64,000 bases of DNA, taken from the NCBI GenBank assembly GCA_032718475.1, contig JAUCBJ010000044.1:1-64000 (forward strand), in the 5' to 3' direction. Positions 50,401-62,322 of the stretch are shown piece after piece. The notes below the pieces were generated by a model. It was not told the origin of the DNA and did no database searches. It saw nothing but the letters and a program-made list of their open reading frames with translations. The first letter of the stretch is position 1; each line of letters starts with the position of its first letter. Position numbers and translations under genes: made by a program. This stretch comes from Nemertoderma westbladi (taxonomy: Eukaryota; Xenacoelomorpha; Nemertodermatida; Nemertodermatidae).

Positions 50401-52907
50401 TAACAAAACTCCATCTAAAATAAAAATAGTTTGTAGAGATAGATACCAAAACTCCATCTAAAATAAAAATAGTTTGTAGAGATAGATACCAAAACTCCAT
50501 CTAAAATAAAAATAGTTTGTAGAGATAGATACCAAAACTCCATCTAAAATAAAAATAGTTAGTAGAGATAGATACCAAAACTCCATCTAAAATAAAAATA
50601 GTTTATAGAGATAGATACCAAAACTCCATCTAAAATAAAAATAGTTTATAGAGATAGATACCAAAACTCAATCTAAAATAAAAATAGTTTGTAATGCCAT
50701 CTAAAATAAAAATAGTTTGTTGAGATAGATACCAAAACTCCATCTAAAATAAAAATAGTTAGTAGAGATAGATACCAAAACTCTATCTAAAATAAAAATA
50801 GTTAGTAGAGATAGATACCAAAACTCCATCTAAAATAAACATAGTTTATAGAGATAGATACCAAAACTCCATCTAAAATAAAAATAGTTTATAGAGATAG
50901 ATACCAAAACTCCATCTAAAATAAAAATAGTTTGTAGAGATAGATACCAAAACTCCATCTAAAATAAAAATAGTTTATAGAGATAGATACCAAAACTCAA
51001 TCTAAAATAAAAATAGTTTGCAATGCTAGATACCAAAACTCCATCTAAAATAAAAATAGTTAGTAGAGATAGATACCAAAACTCCATCTAAAATAAAAAT
51101 AGTTTGTAGAGATAGATACCAAAACTCCATCTAAAATAAAAATAGTTTATAGAGATAGATACCAAAACTCAATCTAAAATAAAAATAGTTTGCAATGCTA
51201 GATACCAAAACTCCATCTAAAATAAAAATAGTTAGTAGAGATAGATACCAAAACTCCATCTAAAATAAAAATAGTTTGTAGAGATAGATACCAAAACTCC
51301 ATCTAAAATAAAAATAGTTTGTAGAGATAGATACCAAAACTCCATCAAAATAAAAATAGTTAGTAGAGATAGATACCAAAACTCCATCTAAAATAAAAAT
51401 AGTTAGTAGAGATAGATACCAAAACTCCATCTAAAATAAAAATAGTTTATAGAGATAGATACCAAAACTCCATCTAAAATAAAAATAGTTTATAGAGATA
51501 GATACTAAAACTCAATCTAAAATAAAAATAGTTTGCAATGCCATCTAAAATAAAAACAGTTTGTTGAGATAGATACCAAAACTCCATCTAAAATAAAAAT
51601 AGTTAGTAGAGATAGATACCAAAACTCCATCTAAAATAAAAATAGTTAGTAGAGATAGATACCAAAACTCCATCTAAAATAAAAATAGTTTGTAGAGATA
51701 GATACCAAAACTCCATCTAAAATAAAAATAGTTTGTAGAGATAGATACCAAAACTACATCTAAAATAAAAATAGTTTGTAGAGATAGATACCAAAACTCC
51801 ATCTAAAATAAAAATAGTTTGTAGAGATAGATACCAAAACTCCATCTAAAATAAAAATAGTTAGTAGAGATAGATAACAAAACTCCATCTAAAATAAAAA
51901 TAGTTTGTAGAGATAGATACCAAAACTCCATCTAAAATAAAAATAGTTTGTAGAGATAGATACCAAAACTCCATCTAAAATAAAAATAGTTTGTAGAGAT
52001 AGATACCAAAACTCCATCTAAAATAAAAATAGTTTGTAGAGATAGATAACAAAACTCCATCTAAAATAAAAATAGTTTGTAGAGATAGATACCAAAACTC
52101 CATCTAAAATAAAAATAGTTTGTAGAGATAGATACCAAAACTCCATCTAAAATAAAAATAGTTTGTAGAGATAGATACCAAAACTCCATCTAAAATAAAA
52201 ATAGTTTATAGTGATAGATACCAAAACTCCATCTAAAATAAAAATAGTTTATAGAGATAGATACCAAAACTTAATCTAAAATAAAAATAGTTTGCAATGC
52301 TAGATACCAAAACTCCATCTAAAATAAAAATAGTTTGTAGAGATAGATACCAAAACTCCATCTAAAATAAAAATAGTTTGTAGAGATAGATACCAAAACT
52401 CCATCTAAAATATAAATAGTTTGTAGAGATAGATACCAAAACTCCATCTAAAATAAAAATAGTTTATAGAGATAGATACCAAAACTCAATCTAAAATAAA
52501 AATAGTTTGTAATACTAGATACCAAAACTCCATCTAAAATAAAAAGAGTTTGTAGAGATAGATACCAAAACTCCATCTAAAATAAAAATAGTTTGTAGAG
52601 ATAGATACCAAAACTACATCTAAAACAAAAATAGTTTGTAGAGATAGATACCAAAACTCCATCTAAAATAAAAATAGTTTGTAGAGATAGATACCAAAAC
52701 TCCATCTAAAATAAAAATAGTTTATAGAGATAGATACCAAAACTCCATCTAAAATAAAAATAGTTTATAGAGATAGATACCAAAACTCAATCTAAAATAA
52801 AAATAGTTTGCAATGCTAGATACCAAAACTCCATCTAAAATAAAAATAGTTTGTAGAGATAGATACCAAAACTCCATCTAAAATAAAAATAGTTTGTAGA
52901 GATAGAT
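41407..52907 (-). repeat. 43-bp satellite, segment 4 with higher-order repeats
   Basis: About 267 monomers, very homogeneous. Truncated junction monomers (TTTGCAATGCCATC) recur and mark higher-order units. The marker TTTAGAGTGA occurs at 43875, 45492 and 46851 (spacing 1617 and 1359). TTATAGTGAT occurs at 44491, 46108, 47466, 48140 and 52206. Markers such as GATACTAAAACTCAATC near 50027 and 51502 show a 1475-bp unit. Orientation is constant throughout. Confidence 0.97.
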
Positions 52908-53258
52908 AAACGATGTTGTTACCAATTGAGGGAAAGGAGCAGGTTACAGACGCGGGCTTTTCTAACCAAAACAATAAACGATATTGTTACCAATTGAGGG
53001 AAAGGTACAGGTTACATGGACGCTCTTTCTAACCAAAACAATAAACGATGTTGTTACCAATTGAGTGAAAGGAGCAGGTTACAGAAGCGGGCTTTTCTAA
53101 CCAAAACAATAAACGATGTTTTTACCAATTGAGGGAAAGGAGCAGGTTACAGAGGCGGGCTTTTGTAAACGAAACAATAAACGATGTTGTTGCCTACCAA
53201 TCTAGGGAAAGGAGTAGGTTACAGAGGCGGGCTTTTCTAACCAAAACAATAAACGATG
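52908..53258 (+). repeat. 67-72-bp tandem repeat (5 copies)
   Basis: AAACGATGTTGTTACCAATT recurs at 52908, 52976, 53043, 53111 and 53179, and a partial copy at 53251. Each unit continues GGAGCAGGTTACAGA ... TTTTCTAACCAAAACAAT. It abuts the 43-bp array directly. A single inverted copy lies at 18697-18787. Confidence 0.9.
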
Positions 53259-53466
53259 ATAATTTCATAAAAAAAATATTTTGAGATAATCGACCTTTCA
53301 TTATACATAGTAATAGTAATTTCAATAGGATTCCCTAAATGGAAATTGTTATAACTTGAAAACTAAAAAAGCTATTAAATAGCGGCTTTCAGATTTGGAA
53401 ACACCATTCAATGATGCATTATAATAAAAATAAAAAATTCTACATATTTTTGACCAAAATGGTGTA

Positions 53467-53490
53467 CCCCCCCCCCCCCCCCCCCCCCCC
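53467..53490 (+). repeat. Run of 24 C
   Basis: Uninterrupted poly-C. One of four long G/C homopolymers in the window. Confidence 0.95.
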
Positions 53491-53559
53491 TTAACCCTTT
53501 AGGTACTGAATATTCCCAAATAACATATAGTAATGCGCTGAAAATTTTTACAAATTAGA

Positions 53560-54476
53560 GCTGCCTTTGTCTGTTTGTCAGTTTGTCTGTTAAAAACTAA
53601 GTAAGCGTATCGTCATCCTGACATTTTCGCTTTGGGGGTTCTAAAGATCGGTGATTCCATTTCTGATGTCAGTTTTTCCGTTTATCGAAATATACACTGT
53701 CTGTTTGTCTGTTTGTCCGTCTTTCTGTCAGTTTGTCTGTCAAAAATTAAGAAAGCATACGATCAACCGGAAATTTTGGCTATGAGGGTTATCTTGGACG
53801 GTGGTTTCATTTCTGATGTCAGTTTGTACGTTTAACGAAATATACACTGTCTGTTTGTCCGTCTTTCTGTCAGTTTGTCTGTCAAAAATTAAGAAAGCAT
53901 ACGATCAACCGGAAATTTTGGCTATGGGGGTTTTCTTGGATGGTGGTTTCATTTCTTATGTCAGTTTGTATGTTTAACGAAATCTACACTGTCTGTTTGT
54001 CTGTTTGTCCGTCTTTCTGTCAGTTTGTCTGTCAAAAATTAAGAAAGCATACGATCAACCGGAAATTTTGGCTATGAGGGTTATCTTGGACGGTGGTTTC
54101 ATTTCTGATGTCAGTTTGTACGTTTAACGAAATATACACTGTCTGTTTGTCCGTCTTTCTCTCAGTTTGTCTGTCAAAAATTAAGAAAGCATACGATCAA
54201 CCGGAAATTTTGGCTATGGGGGTTTTCTTGGATGGTGGTTTCATTTCTTATGTCAGTTTGTATGTTTAACGAAATCTACACTGTCTGTTTGTCTGTTTGT
54301 CCGTCTTTCTGTCAGTTTGTCTGTCAAAAATTAAGAAAGCATACGATCAACCGAAAATTTTGGCTATGGGGTTTTCATGGACGGTGATTTCATTTCTGAT
54401 GTCAATTTTTACGTTTAACGAAATCTACACTGTCTCTTTGTCCGTCTGTCTGTCAGTTTGTCTGTCAAAAACAGTA
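53560..54476 (+). repeat. Alternating 142/150-bp tandem repeat
   Basis: The anchor GAAAGCATACGATCAACCGG occurs at 53751, 53893, 54043, 54185 and 54335 (the last with one change), giving spacings 142, 150, 142, 150. A diverged first unit lies at about 53560-53640. The 8-bp difference is one extra TGTCTGTT step in the TGTC/TGTTTG-rich part. The repeat is thus organised as a 292-bp dimer. Confidence 0.9.
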
Positions 54477-54479
54477 AAG

Positions 54480-55270
54480 TGAAATTATAGGCCTAGCCTA
54501 ATTACTGGTAACTGACCTTGGCCTATGGCAATAAATGTCCAAAATCCCGCTAAATTTAATAAATTATATTTGAGAATGTACTGTATATGATTGAGGCATC
54601 AGCAACTAACCGTAACCAGATCCCATTTTGAAAAAAAAAATGAAATTTTTGTCAATAATCAAAACACTAAACCAATACATAGGCCTACAATATTCCTAAA
54701 CTGACCACCGCTACCGGTACCAGATGAAAGACTGGCAGGTGTAGAATGTTGGGGCTGAAACAGGATAGAGCCCTATAAATTTCCAAAGTTCCAAAAACTA
54801 TACCTTTATACTGTTACTGTTACTGTACTGTTACTGTTACTGTTACTATACCGTTACTGTACCTACCGTACCGGTATGGTAAGAGTCACATATCTGCTAG
54901 TCAGGTGCAGTAAACTGGTACCGGTATCTAAAAAGATGTCCCTTGATGCACTAATAATATAGCAGAGTGCTTAGAAATGCACTAAAGCTGAATAGAATAG
55001 CATAGGGTAACATTTAAAAGCATGGATCACCTGTATGATACATAGCGCTCTAGCAGACCATTGCTTATGTATCACATGGGTGATCCATAGTACCTAAAGG
55101 GTTAATTTGATCATTTTTGGATGAGACTTTGCATTTTTCATTTTAAAAAAGTTATTTGATTCATCAGATATAAAAAAAAAATTATTTAATGTTGCACTCC
55201 TGCTAAAATCTAAAAAACGTGGTTTCAACATTAATGAACGTCCAGCTGTGTAGTGGCCTACAACACTATA
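54480..55270. other. Non-coding region with a TGTTAC microsatellite
   Basis: No gene recognised. Contains CTGTTACTGTTACTGTACTG-type repeats at 54811-54860 and several TACCGGTA boxes. Confidence 0.5.
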
Positions 55271-55453
55271 CAGCTTATGTCTGGTATAAGGCTACATGAT
55301 TGTGTACTTTTCCAGTTTTACAACTTTTTCGTCGCCGTTTTACATTCACTATTGCAGCACGAGTTGAACAACTAACACCTTCCCGCGATCTTCCTCCAGC
55401 CAGACCAAGTTTCCCTATTATCAGTTGGTCTGATAAACAGCCCCATTGATGAT

Positions 55454-55477
55454 TATGCCGCGAGTACTCGCGGCATA
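55454..55477. repeat. Perfect 24-bp palindrome
   Basis: Half-site TATGCCGCGAGT is followed at once by its exact complement, with no loop. It is GC-rich within AT-rich DNA. Confidence 0.95.
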
Positions 55478-55497
55478 GCGTATGTAAACCAACACAC

Positions 55498-55587
55498 TTA
55501 CTCTTTGGGCAAAGCGAACACAATCGTGAATGCAATGACTCGTTTCTGTTCGAAACCCCTGCGCTTCCTCTTGCTTACTTTAGGCAT
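55498..55587 (-). other. Short basic ORF, possible first exon (low confidence)
   Basis: The ATG at 55587 opens MPKVSKRKRRGFEQKR, then VIAFTIVFALPKE and a TAA. The stop overlaps a very good donor-like GTAAGTG (AAAGA|GTAAGTG), so a spliced reading is possible. The highly basic 'MPK.KRKRRGF' start resembles N-termini seen in some transposon-encoded proteins, but the match is too short to name a family. A second open frame (55275-55535, another phase) has no recognised domain. Confidence 0.25.
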
Positions 55588-55649
55588 ATTGTTGTTGTAG
55601 CATGTAGGCCTACAAAATACCTAACTACTATACCAGTATGTTATGTTAG

Positions 55650-56380
55650 GGCACTAACTCGTTTTAAATTTCCCTCCAAAATAGTAGTAATAATAAACTG
55701 CCTAGCCCCTCCCAATACCGGAAAAATTAATCGTAAAATAATATTTTTGGAATAATTTGTAAATAAATTTCAATAAAGTCTATATTTTGCAAAATTTTTA
55801 ATGGAAATGGCAATGGTCCAACCCATATATAATGTATGAAACCTATTTTGGCATATTTTTGGCGTTCCAAGCATTTGTAGCCCCCTTACAGAACTTTGTT
55901 TTATAGAAATTGATAACTTTTTTACTCATAAAGATACAATCAAACGGATTTGATATTCGAAATCGCCTTAAAAAAATGGTGTAAATTGAGTAGTATACAC
56001 TGATCTTTTCTATCTTTTCTGATCGGTTCTACTTTCACTTTGGTTTTTCCTTAGTTTAGCCATACAGTTTAATTATCTGCAGTTGAGTGTGACCCTCCAG
56101 TTCAGATTATACTTTACTGGTATGTCGTGACTGCCGGATTATATCACCACACATTCATTATCAGTCATAAATAGAATAATAAAATAGTTATGCGATTCTC
56201 CCCCCTTAAAATGATTTTAACATCCATAGATTGTATAAATTATTAAGGGGGGGGGGGGGGGGGGTAGCACCCTCCTATTTTGCAAATTGACAATTGACAA
56301 ATCTAAAATAGCGGGAAGGTTTGAATTGTTCCTTAAACTTTAAACACCCATATCTCAGAATGACGTTTTTTCTTGAGAAA
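55650..56380. other. Non-coding region with an 18-G tract
   Basis: No gene recognised. A run of 18 G lies at 56247-56264. Confidence 0.5.
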
Positions 56381-56483
56381 GGCTATTTCTCCGCCAGTTT
56401 TAAATGAAATGAGTTGAAATTTGGTACACTTGTTAAGATTACCCTTCTCCATACTTCTGAATAAATTTGGTTGGAAATGCCAT

Positions 56484-56553
56484 GGAGCCTTTTTATATCA
56501 AAAAGGCCCAAAAAAAGCCGTTTTCTGGGGCCTTTTTCTTCTAAAAAGGCTCC
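56484..56553. repeat. Nested inverted repeat (GGAGCCTTTTT / AAAAAGGCTCC)
   Basis: Outer arms GGAGCCTTTTT (56484) and AAAAAGGCTCC (ending 56553), and inner arms AAAAAGGCCC and GGGGCCTTTTT, can form alternative stems. The overlapping opposite-strand frames here arise from this symmetry and look non-coding. Confidence 0.8.
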
Positions 56554-59500
56554 AGAGCATTTGTGGCAAAACTTGTTAAGAAGAATTGGATGCAGGGTTC
56601 TTCTGAACCTATATTCCAAATTTCGACTAAATTCAAGAAATATTGGTGGAGAAATAGCCCTTGGCGCAAAAAGGCACTTTTGGCCATTACGGAGCCATTT
56701 TGGGGCCACTTTTAAAAATATTTGGTTTGGTTATTCTCAAACAGTCCAGACGATGTTTAGTAGCTCAAAAAATAATTTTCACCCAATTTTATGGTCCAGA
56801 GACACAACAATGTGAGGTTCAATTTTGGGGTGCTTCACCACTTCAACCGCGCAGGCTCCTGCATCATTTCGATTTTTCCGTTCCATTTGCTATAGAGTTG
56901 GATCATCCAAAGTCCTTATACTTTTTTCTTTTTACTTTTATATTCTGTTTTGTAAGAAATACAGGAGTTCTGTACAGTAATGCACAGGATCTATTCCTCG
57001 ATCATTCTCAAGTGCCATCGTTTATTGTAGCCAAGGTAACACTTAGTCTACATGGTAGCAGAGCTAAATAATCAATGGCTTGAATGGCCCTCTCCAATGC
57101 AACAGGCCAGTATGTAATAAATGTATAAATAGTCTAAGATAGAGAGTCCAATAGCAAAAAAAAACAGGCCTAAAATATAAGGGGAGGTAAGCATGGTCAC
57201 CTAAACATTAACCATGAATCATTGTTGGCAATGGTTCTTATTCTAATTGTAATATTACATTTCAATATGTTGTACATCCATGCCACAGTTGACAACACCA
57301 CTACGCCTGTCATATCACTTACGGGATCTAGATTAATTAATTATTTAAATATGTATCCTCATTAATAATCAATAATTATTGTACTTTGTGAGAGTTTCAC
57401 CATCACTGTCCATGTGGATAATATACGCCTCACATTCAATATTACATTTCAAGTGAAAGAAATTATTTAAATTTCTAATATTATTTATTTATGATTTTTT
57501 TGACAAATTTAGATTCACAATAAAAATTATCTCCACTAACTATTGTCTGGCCGCCCCCAACAATAAGTATAGTTCAATTATATTGCATTTCTATAGTAAT
57601 AAAAGAAAATTGTTGGCAATGCGACATAGTGCATATCATTCATTCATCATTCATTCCGTAAATACACAGACAGCTGTCTTATCATTAAACTTGGCAAATA
57701 GAATAGAATAGTTCTACCATTTTCTCTTATACTTACTACCCACAAAGAAATAAGCTAAGCTAATAATTCTTATCAATACTCAAATATCTACCATCTCCCC
57801 TCGCCCTCCATCCCTCTATTTCCTTATCGAAATTGCTTTACGTCCCATGGCATAATTAAGGAGGTGCATCTACAGTTGTTATTCCTATAGCTCTGCTGTT
57901 ATCTAATCTCATCCGTTATTTACGAGATCAATGAGGCAGGATCTAAGTTCATCTTAGATCATGTATACTTATCTGACACCAAATTTCTCACTCCGTGAAC
58001 AAAACACATTTACCATAAGACCATTGTTAAAATCAGCGCATGAAAATGCACATACCTCAAATCTAGATTTAGGACAACTATAATTTATTTTATTTCAAAT
58101 TTCAAGAAATAATAGAAAAATTTTGCCACTTAGGTTTCAAAATGTTTGTAATCTAACATTTTGCCATTTCAACAATAGTTTTCACTAATGAAGGAAGAAC
58201 TACCTGAATATATTTCAGAGAGAGGTTATAGAATGTTGATTTTCAAATCTGTTTTGTCAGAGATCGTTAAATCCAAGGATCAGTCATATTCATATTGACA
58301 CACCTAGACCCACGGAATAATATTACAACAATAAATCTCATTTACAAAGATTATATGAAAAGCTATTGTTTTGAATAAAAACAAACGGAAATCGAATAAT
58401 ATCCCCTATCTACTAATCCTATTAAAATTGATTTGAAAAGAATGCCCTCCCCCCAGAAGGGTTTATTGACTGTATTTTAATGATGGTCTATATAGTTTAT
58501 TATTTAGAGATAACCACCCTCCTTGTTAAAATGCATTATATCAATGTGTTTCTTATAATTTATTCATAACCCTTCAGGTACATTTTAAAATTACAGACTG
58601 CAAATCAAAACCTAATGTACCTACAGTCTGTACTTAAATCAAAAACAACTTTGAAGCCTTTAAAATTATCAATGTCACTGTGTCTGTGTACTATCTGTGT
58701 GACGGTATATAGAAGTATTAAAATTATAAGTGAGATTTTGAAACGGGATTACACTTGAATAAATAATACTTTATCTAATTATCAACTAAGATTTGGGTAC
58801 ATACATTTTCACGCCCATCTATAATGACTCTGTACTCGCTCGAGTACTGTGATATTGTAAAACAAGTAAAGTTTTTAGTTATTACATGAAATATAACTTT
58901 GTATAGTGAAGTTAACTTCGTACTATATAACACGGTGTTTTTATTATTTAATCATTATATGCACGGACCGAATTTAACAAACATAATTCCGTATTAAATT
59001 CTTCTTGCATTCGTAATTGCCTTTTCCCGTAGCCATAGAGTGAGTGTCCTTACATGTCGATGTATCCAATCGACATTATTATTTATTACGTATATATATA
59101 TTATATATATTGATAATGTTGCCTTCCCTGATGTTTGGTAATTGTTTCTTACTAAGTCCAAGGTTACAAACATGAACTGTTTTTCTTACTTGTGCATACT
59201 AAACATGCACGTGGGGACTTCGCGCACACGCCAGTCCAGTAGTGGACCAAGTCGTAGTCATTCGCTCACAAATGGTCGACAGATCAACTATAGAAATCCG
59301 TCTGTGTATAGAATTTCTAAATTTTGTATAATATAATGTTGATCACAAAAATCACTCCTGTTTATTAAAATGCAACTTTATCTCAACATACCAAAAATAC
59401 TCGTTTTTGTGCAGAAACTAAAACTGGTAGGACCAATATGGTCTATCTGGGACTTACAACCACCCACATGTTTCTAGTCTGCTTCTTAAACTATGTACCA

Positions 59501-59650
59501 GCTGAAAACAAGCCATTTGCAGAGGTGAATTCCTGAAGATAGAATAAATTCGGTTAACACTACCGCTATAGACCCAGGGCGATGTAGGCAAGTGATGCAG
59601 ACTTGCATTAAATGCTTGCTCCTAGGAATGTTAAGAATGCATGCTGATCA
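56554..59650. other. AT-rich non-coding region, nothing recognised
   Basis: No exon or transposon protein was identified on either strand. A TATATA run lies at about 59090-59115. Short frames here have no recognisable domain. Confidence 0.4.
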
Positions 59651-60027
59651 CAATTTCCACCTCCTCTACAGGGGCAACACTAGTTGTAGAGTAGCACACA
59701 ATCAGAACCACCTTAGGAAACTTCTTAGCCAGTCTTCCAGAACATGAGAAGTGGCAACGGATGATGCGGTTAGAGATTTGGGTCTATTTTGTCCAATGCT
59801 GCATGTGCAGTTGGATTCATCAATAGACCAATTCCTACATTTCCACTGTCATCTGCTGAGGCGAGGGCGAGTCGCCAACCGCCCCCCATGTCCTTAATCA
59901 GAGCCACACCAGTCTGTCCAGTCTGCATTCGGTGCTCTTGAACACCCACTGCACTAAGAGAAAGCTTATCTACCAAGGCAGTCAGCTCACCTTGTCGCAT
60001 TGGGGACCTGAGTGTTAGGGTATAAAC
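59651..60027 (-). pseudogene. LINE endonuclease-domain fragment (frameshifted)
   Basis: Minus strand. Reading from about 60027, VYTLTLRSPMRQGELTALVD then KLSLSAVGVQEHRM match the start of a LINE AP-type endonuclease ('NvrTL...gqg.L..L...l....I..vQE.R', including the catalytic Glu). The frame continues through SADDSGNVGIGLLMN and DKIDPN. At about 59770 it shifts: the next frame reads RIIRCHFSCSGRLAKKF, then VVLIVCYSTTSVAPVEEVEI. This is the following 'R.i...f......v.i.cyaPT....e.e' block. No RT follows. It is an old broken insertion, different in sequence from the LINE in the satellite. Confidence 0.75.
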
Positions 60028-61465
60028 AGAAGCTAGTCTAGTAACTTACCTCAGGTTCACCAAAGGCTTGGTTGGTCGGGGTACAACATGAAAGTAGCCT
60101 CCAACTCCAGCATCCCTCTCCACCTCGCAATCTGGCCTCCCTGGTGACCCAGAGTTTGGACTACAAAAGTCACCAGGAAAGGGTCTCACAGGAACTCTGA
60201 CTCAAGTTTGCGGTATAAGTTTGCGGTAAGTTTGTTGTGTAATTTGAAACAATGATTAATTCGAATTTTTCTGGTATGGCAGAAGCAGTATCCTCTTGGG
60301 GTCTTCATCTTACCCACCACCCCCTCACCATTTTCCCAATCTAATCCCTACACCAGGGTGGCTCTAGCTCAGCTACTAGTCCTGGTATCGTGGATCTATA
60401 CTAATTACATTAATATATTGTAGTATCTATACATTTCAATTTAATAATTATAGATAGACCTACACAGAAAAACCCATTTTTACTCATGAACAAACTGTTG
60501 AAATATATTGTACTCCTCAACTAGTAGTTTTCCAAAATTCCAAGCCAAATTATACCACTCAAATATCTACCATCTCCTTATCCAGGTAGCAATTGGTTTT
60601 TTGTTGACTGTCAATAATTGACAGTTTAACCTTTTTTGACTTGTTTTTATGGTGGCCAACAACTCTGCCACCAATTATTTATCCTCCTCTTCTATATAAA
60701 CAATCATCCTCCCTACTAACTCCTGTCATCTTCTATGGTTGCTATTTACTGACGAAAATACCTCCAGGGTAAATTATATTTAACTTAATCGTGATCAATT
60801 ATTATCAACTGTCTCACGTAAGGAAATGATGTAGGTTATTGAAGGGAATTTTTAATTGGTAACAGAAGTGGAAGTGCAAAAAACACTCAGCAACTTAAAG
60901 GAACACACACATCAAACGAATTCTGGTCCATAACAAATTCCCCTACTCTACCCGATATAAAACTAACTGATTCTAGCAGGCTTACCATAGACTTTCCAGA
61001 GAAACACCCGAGCAGCACTATTATTATTATTATTAATACTAGAAACGGTAAGGAGCCCTTTTCACTGAGTTATGAAGACCCTGAAATTTGTACGGATTTT
61101 TGTATATGTTCGGTTTTTTATAGCGTCGATTGGATCAACAGTTCGGAGACCTGGAGTATAATTATAACCGGACATATTGTCCGGTTCCCCCACCTATTTA
61201 TTAGTATGTTTGTGTGTGGTTATGTCTGTGGTTCAACTATAGCACTCTAGCCTTCTCGTGTGTTGAGTTTTACGCTTTTTGGCATGTGGGCACTCATTAG
61301 AAAGTTATCAACTCGTGCAAAACTCAACCACTGCGAAATAGTAATAGTCGAATATGACATTGAAAAAAGCAATGTTTTCCGAATAGTTATTGTTATCGAA
61401 TAATATCAATATATACCCTACATTGGTCGTTAAATCGAATGTAACGTGGAAGCTGGCAAAGAAAG
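60028..61465. other. Non-coding region with a small hairpin
   Basis: No gene recognised. A 9-bp-arm palindrome AACCGGACA/TGTCCGGTT lies at 61166-61186, and a TTA microsatellite at about 61020-61036. Confidence 0.4.
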
Positions 61466-61492
61466 ATGGCCGATCACATTGATGGGACCTCG
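61466..61492 (+). CDS. Candidate short first coding exon (speculative)
   Basis: ATG in a favourable context (GAAAGATGG) encodes MADHIDGTS and is followed by the donor-like GTAAAAGTT. A possible partner begins at 62206 after the acceptor-like TTTTTTTAAATGTATATCAG; in phase 0 it would add MNSSEAIARLVIKVV and end at a TAA by 62322. Neither piece shows a known domain, so this is a splice-pattern guess only. Confidence 0.2.
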
Positions 61493-62322
61493 GTAAAAGT
61501 TATTTAATTTATTTAATTAATCATCAATTTAATATTCAATTATTATTCAACAGTCGTTCAATCTTTAAATTAAATTGAATTTGACTTTTCATTGTCCGCC
61601 TCCTCTATTTATCAAAAACAATTTCTGTAATTTTTGCCTTTTTGAAGGGACGCGTTTCGTCACTACCACTTTCATTATCCAAAATTTGAGACTGATGAAC
61701 TTCAGTCCGCAAAAGCACTGATCTATTTTGTTTATAAATTATTGTAAAACCAAGGAATGTAAGAAATTCCGACTACGGTATCTTTATTGCGGGAAATTTT
61801 AAATTTGTATAGAATACTATTAGGGCACTCTTACGCGTTCTTTGGTTAACCGCGTCTCATGCTGTGCGAAAGTCCCATTTATACATATGTTATAGAAAAG
61901 AAATGTTTGATCTGAACTCCAATCACAATATAACTCTGTAACTCATGTATTGCTTTAACTGTGAACTAAACCATGGTTAGTCAGCATGTAGTAATTATTA
62001 GAAGACTGTTAGGACTTCATACTGTAAAAGTTTAATTTAATTTAATTTAATATCGCACACGAGCATAAACTCGGTACAGCGTATGTAAATATATAGAGTA
62101 ACATAACATAATATAAAATATGTATAAAGAAAAAAATATGTGTGTCAAAATAAGTATTCTCTATCTATATTTATTTTTATGTATATTTTTTTAAATGTAT
62201 ATCAGATGAACTCCTCCGAAGCAATAGCTCGTCTGGTAATAAAAGTTGTATCAATCGACGCAGCTCAACCTCAAGACGTGGAAATAAGTGTCTTTTTTTA
62301 TTTCGAAAAAATAGCCCCATAA

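Noticed and set aside
20072-52907. Repeat-encoded ORFs (CDRCNTYRVLLP and MEFWYLSLQTIFILD types)
   Set aside because: They follow monomer periodicity, since three 47- or 43-bp units cycle the frame, and they stop wherever a variant occurs. Not genes.
54530-54560. Possible kinase DFG exon (minus-strand GGGATTTTGGAC)
   Set aside because: A stop follows within a few codons and no neighbouring HRD or activation-loop residues are present.
56383-56815. Overlapping opposite-strand ORFs around 56.5 kb
   Set aside because: They arise from the nested inverted repeat. No domain is visible and the two strands mirror each other.
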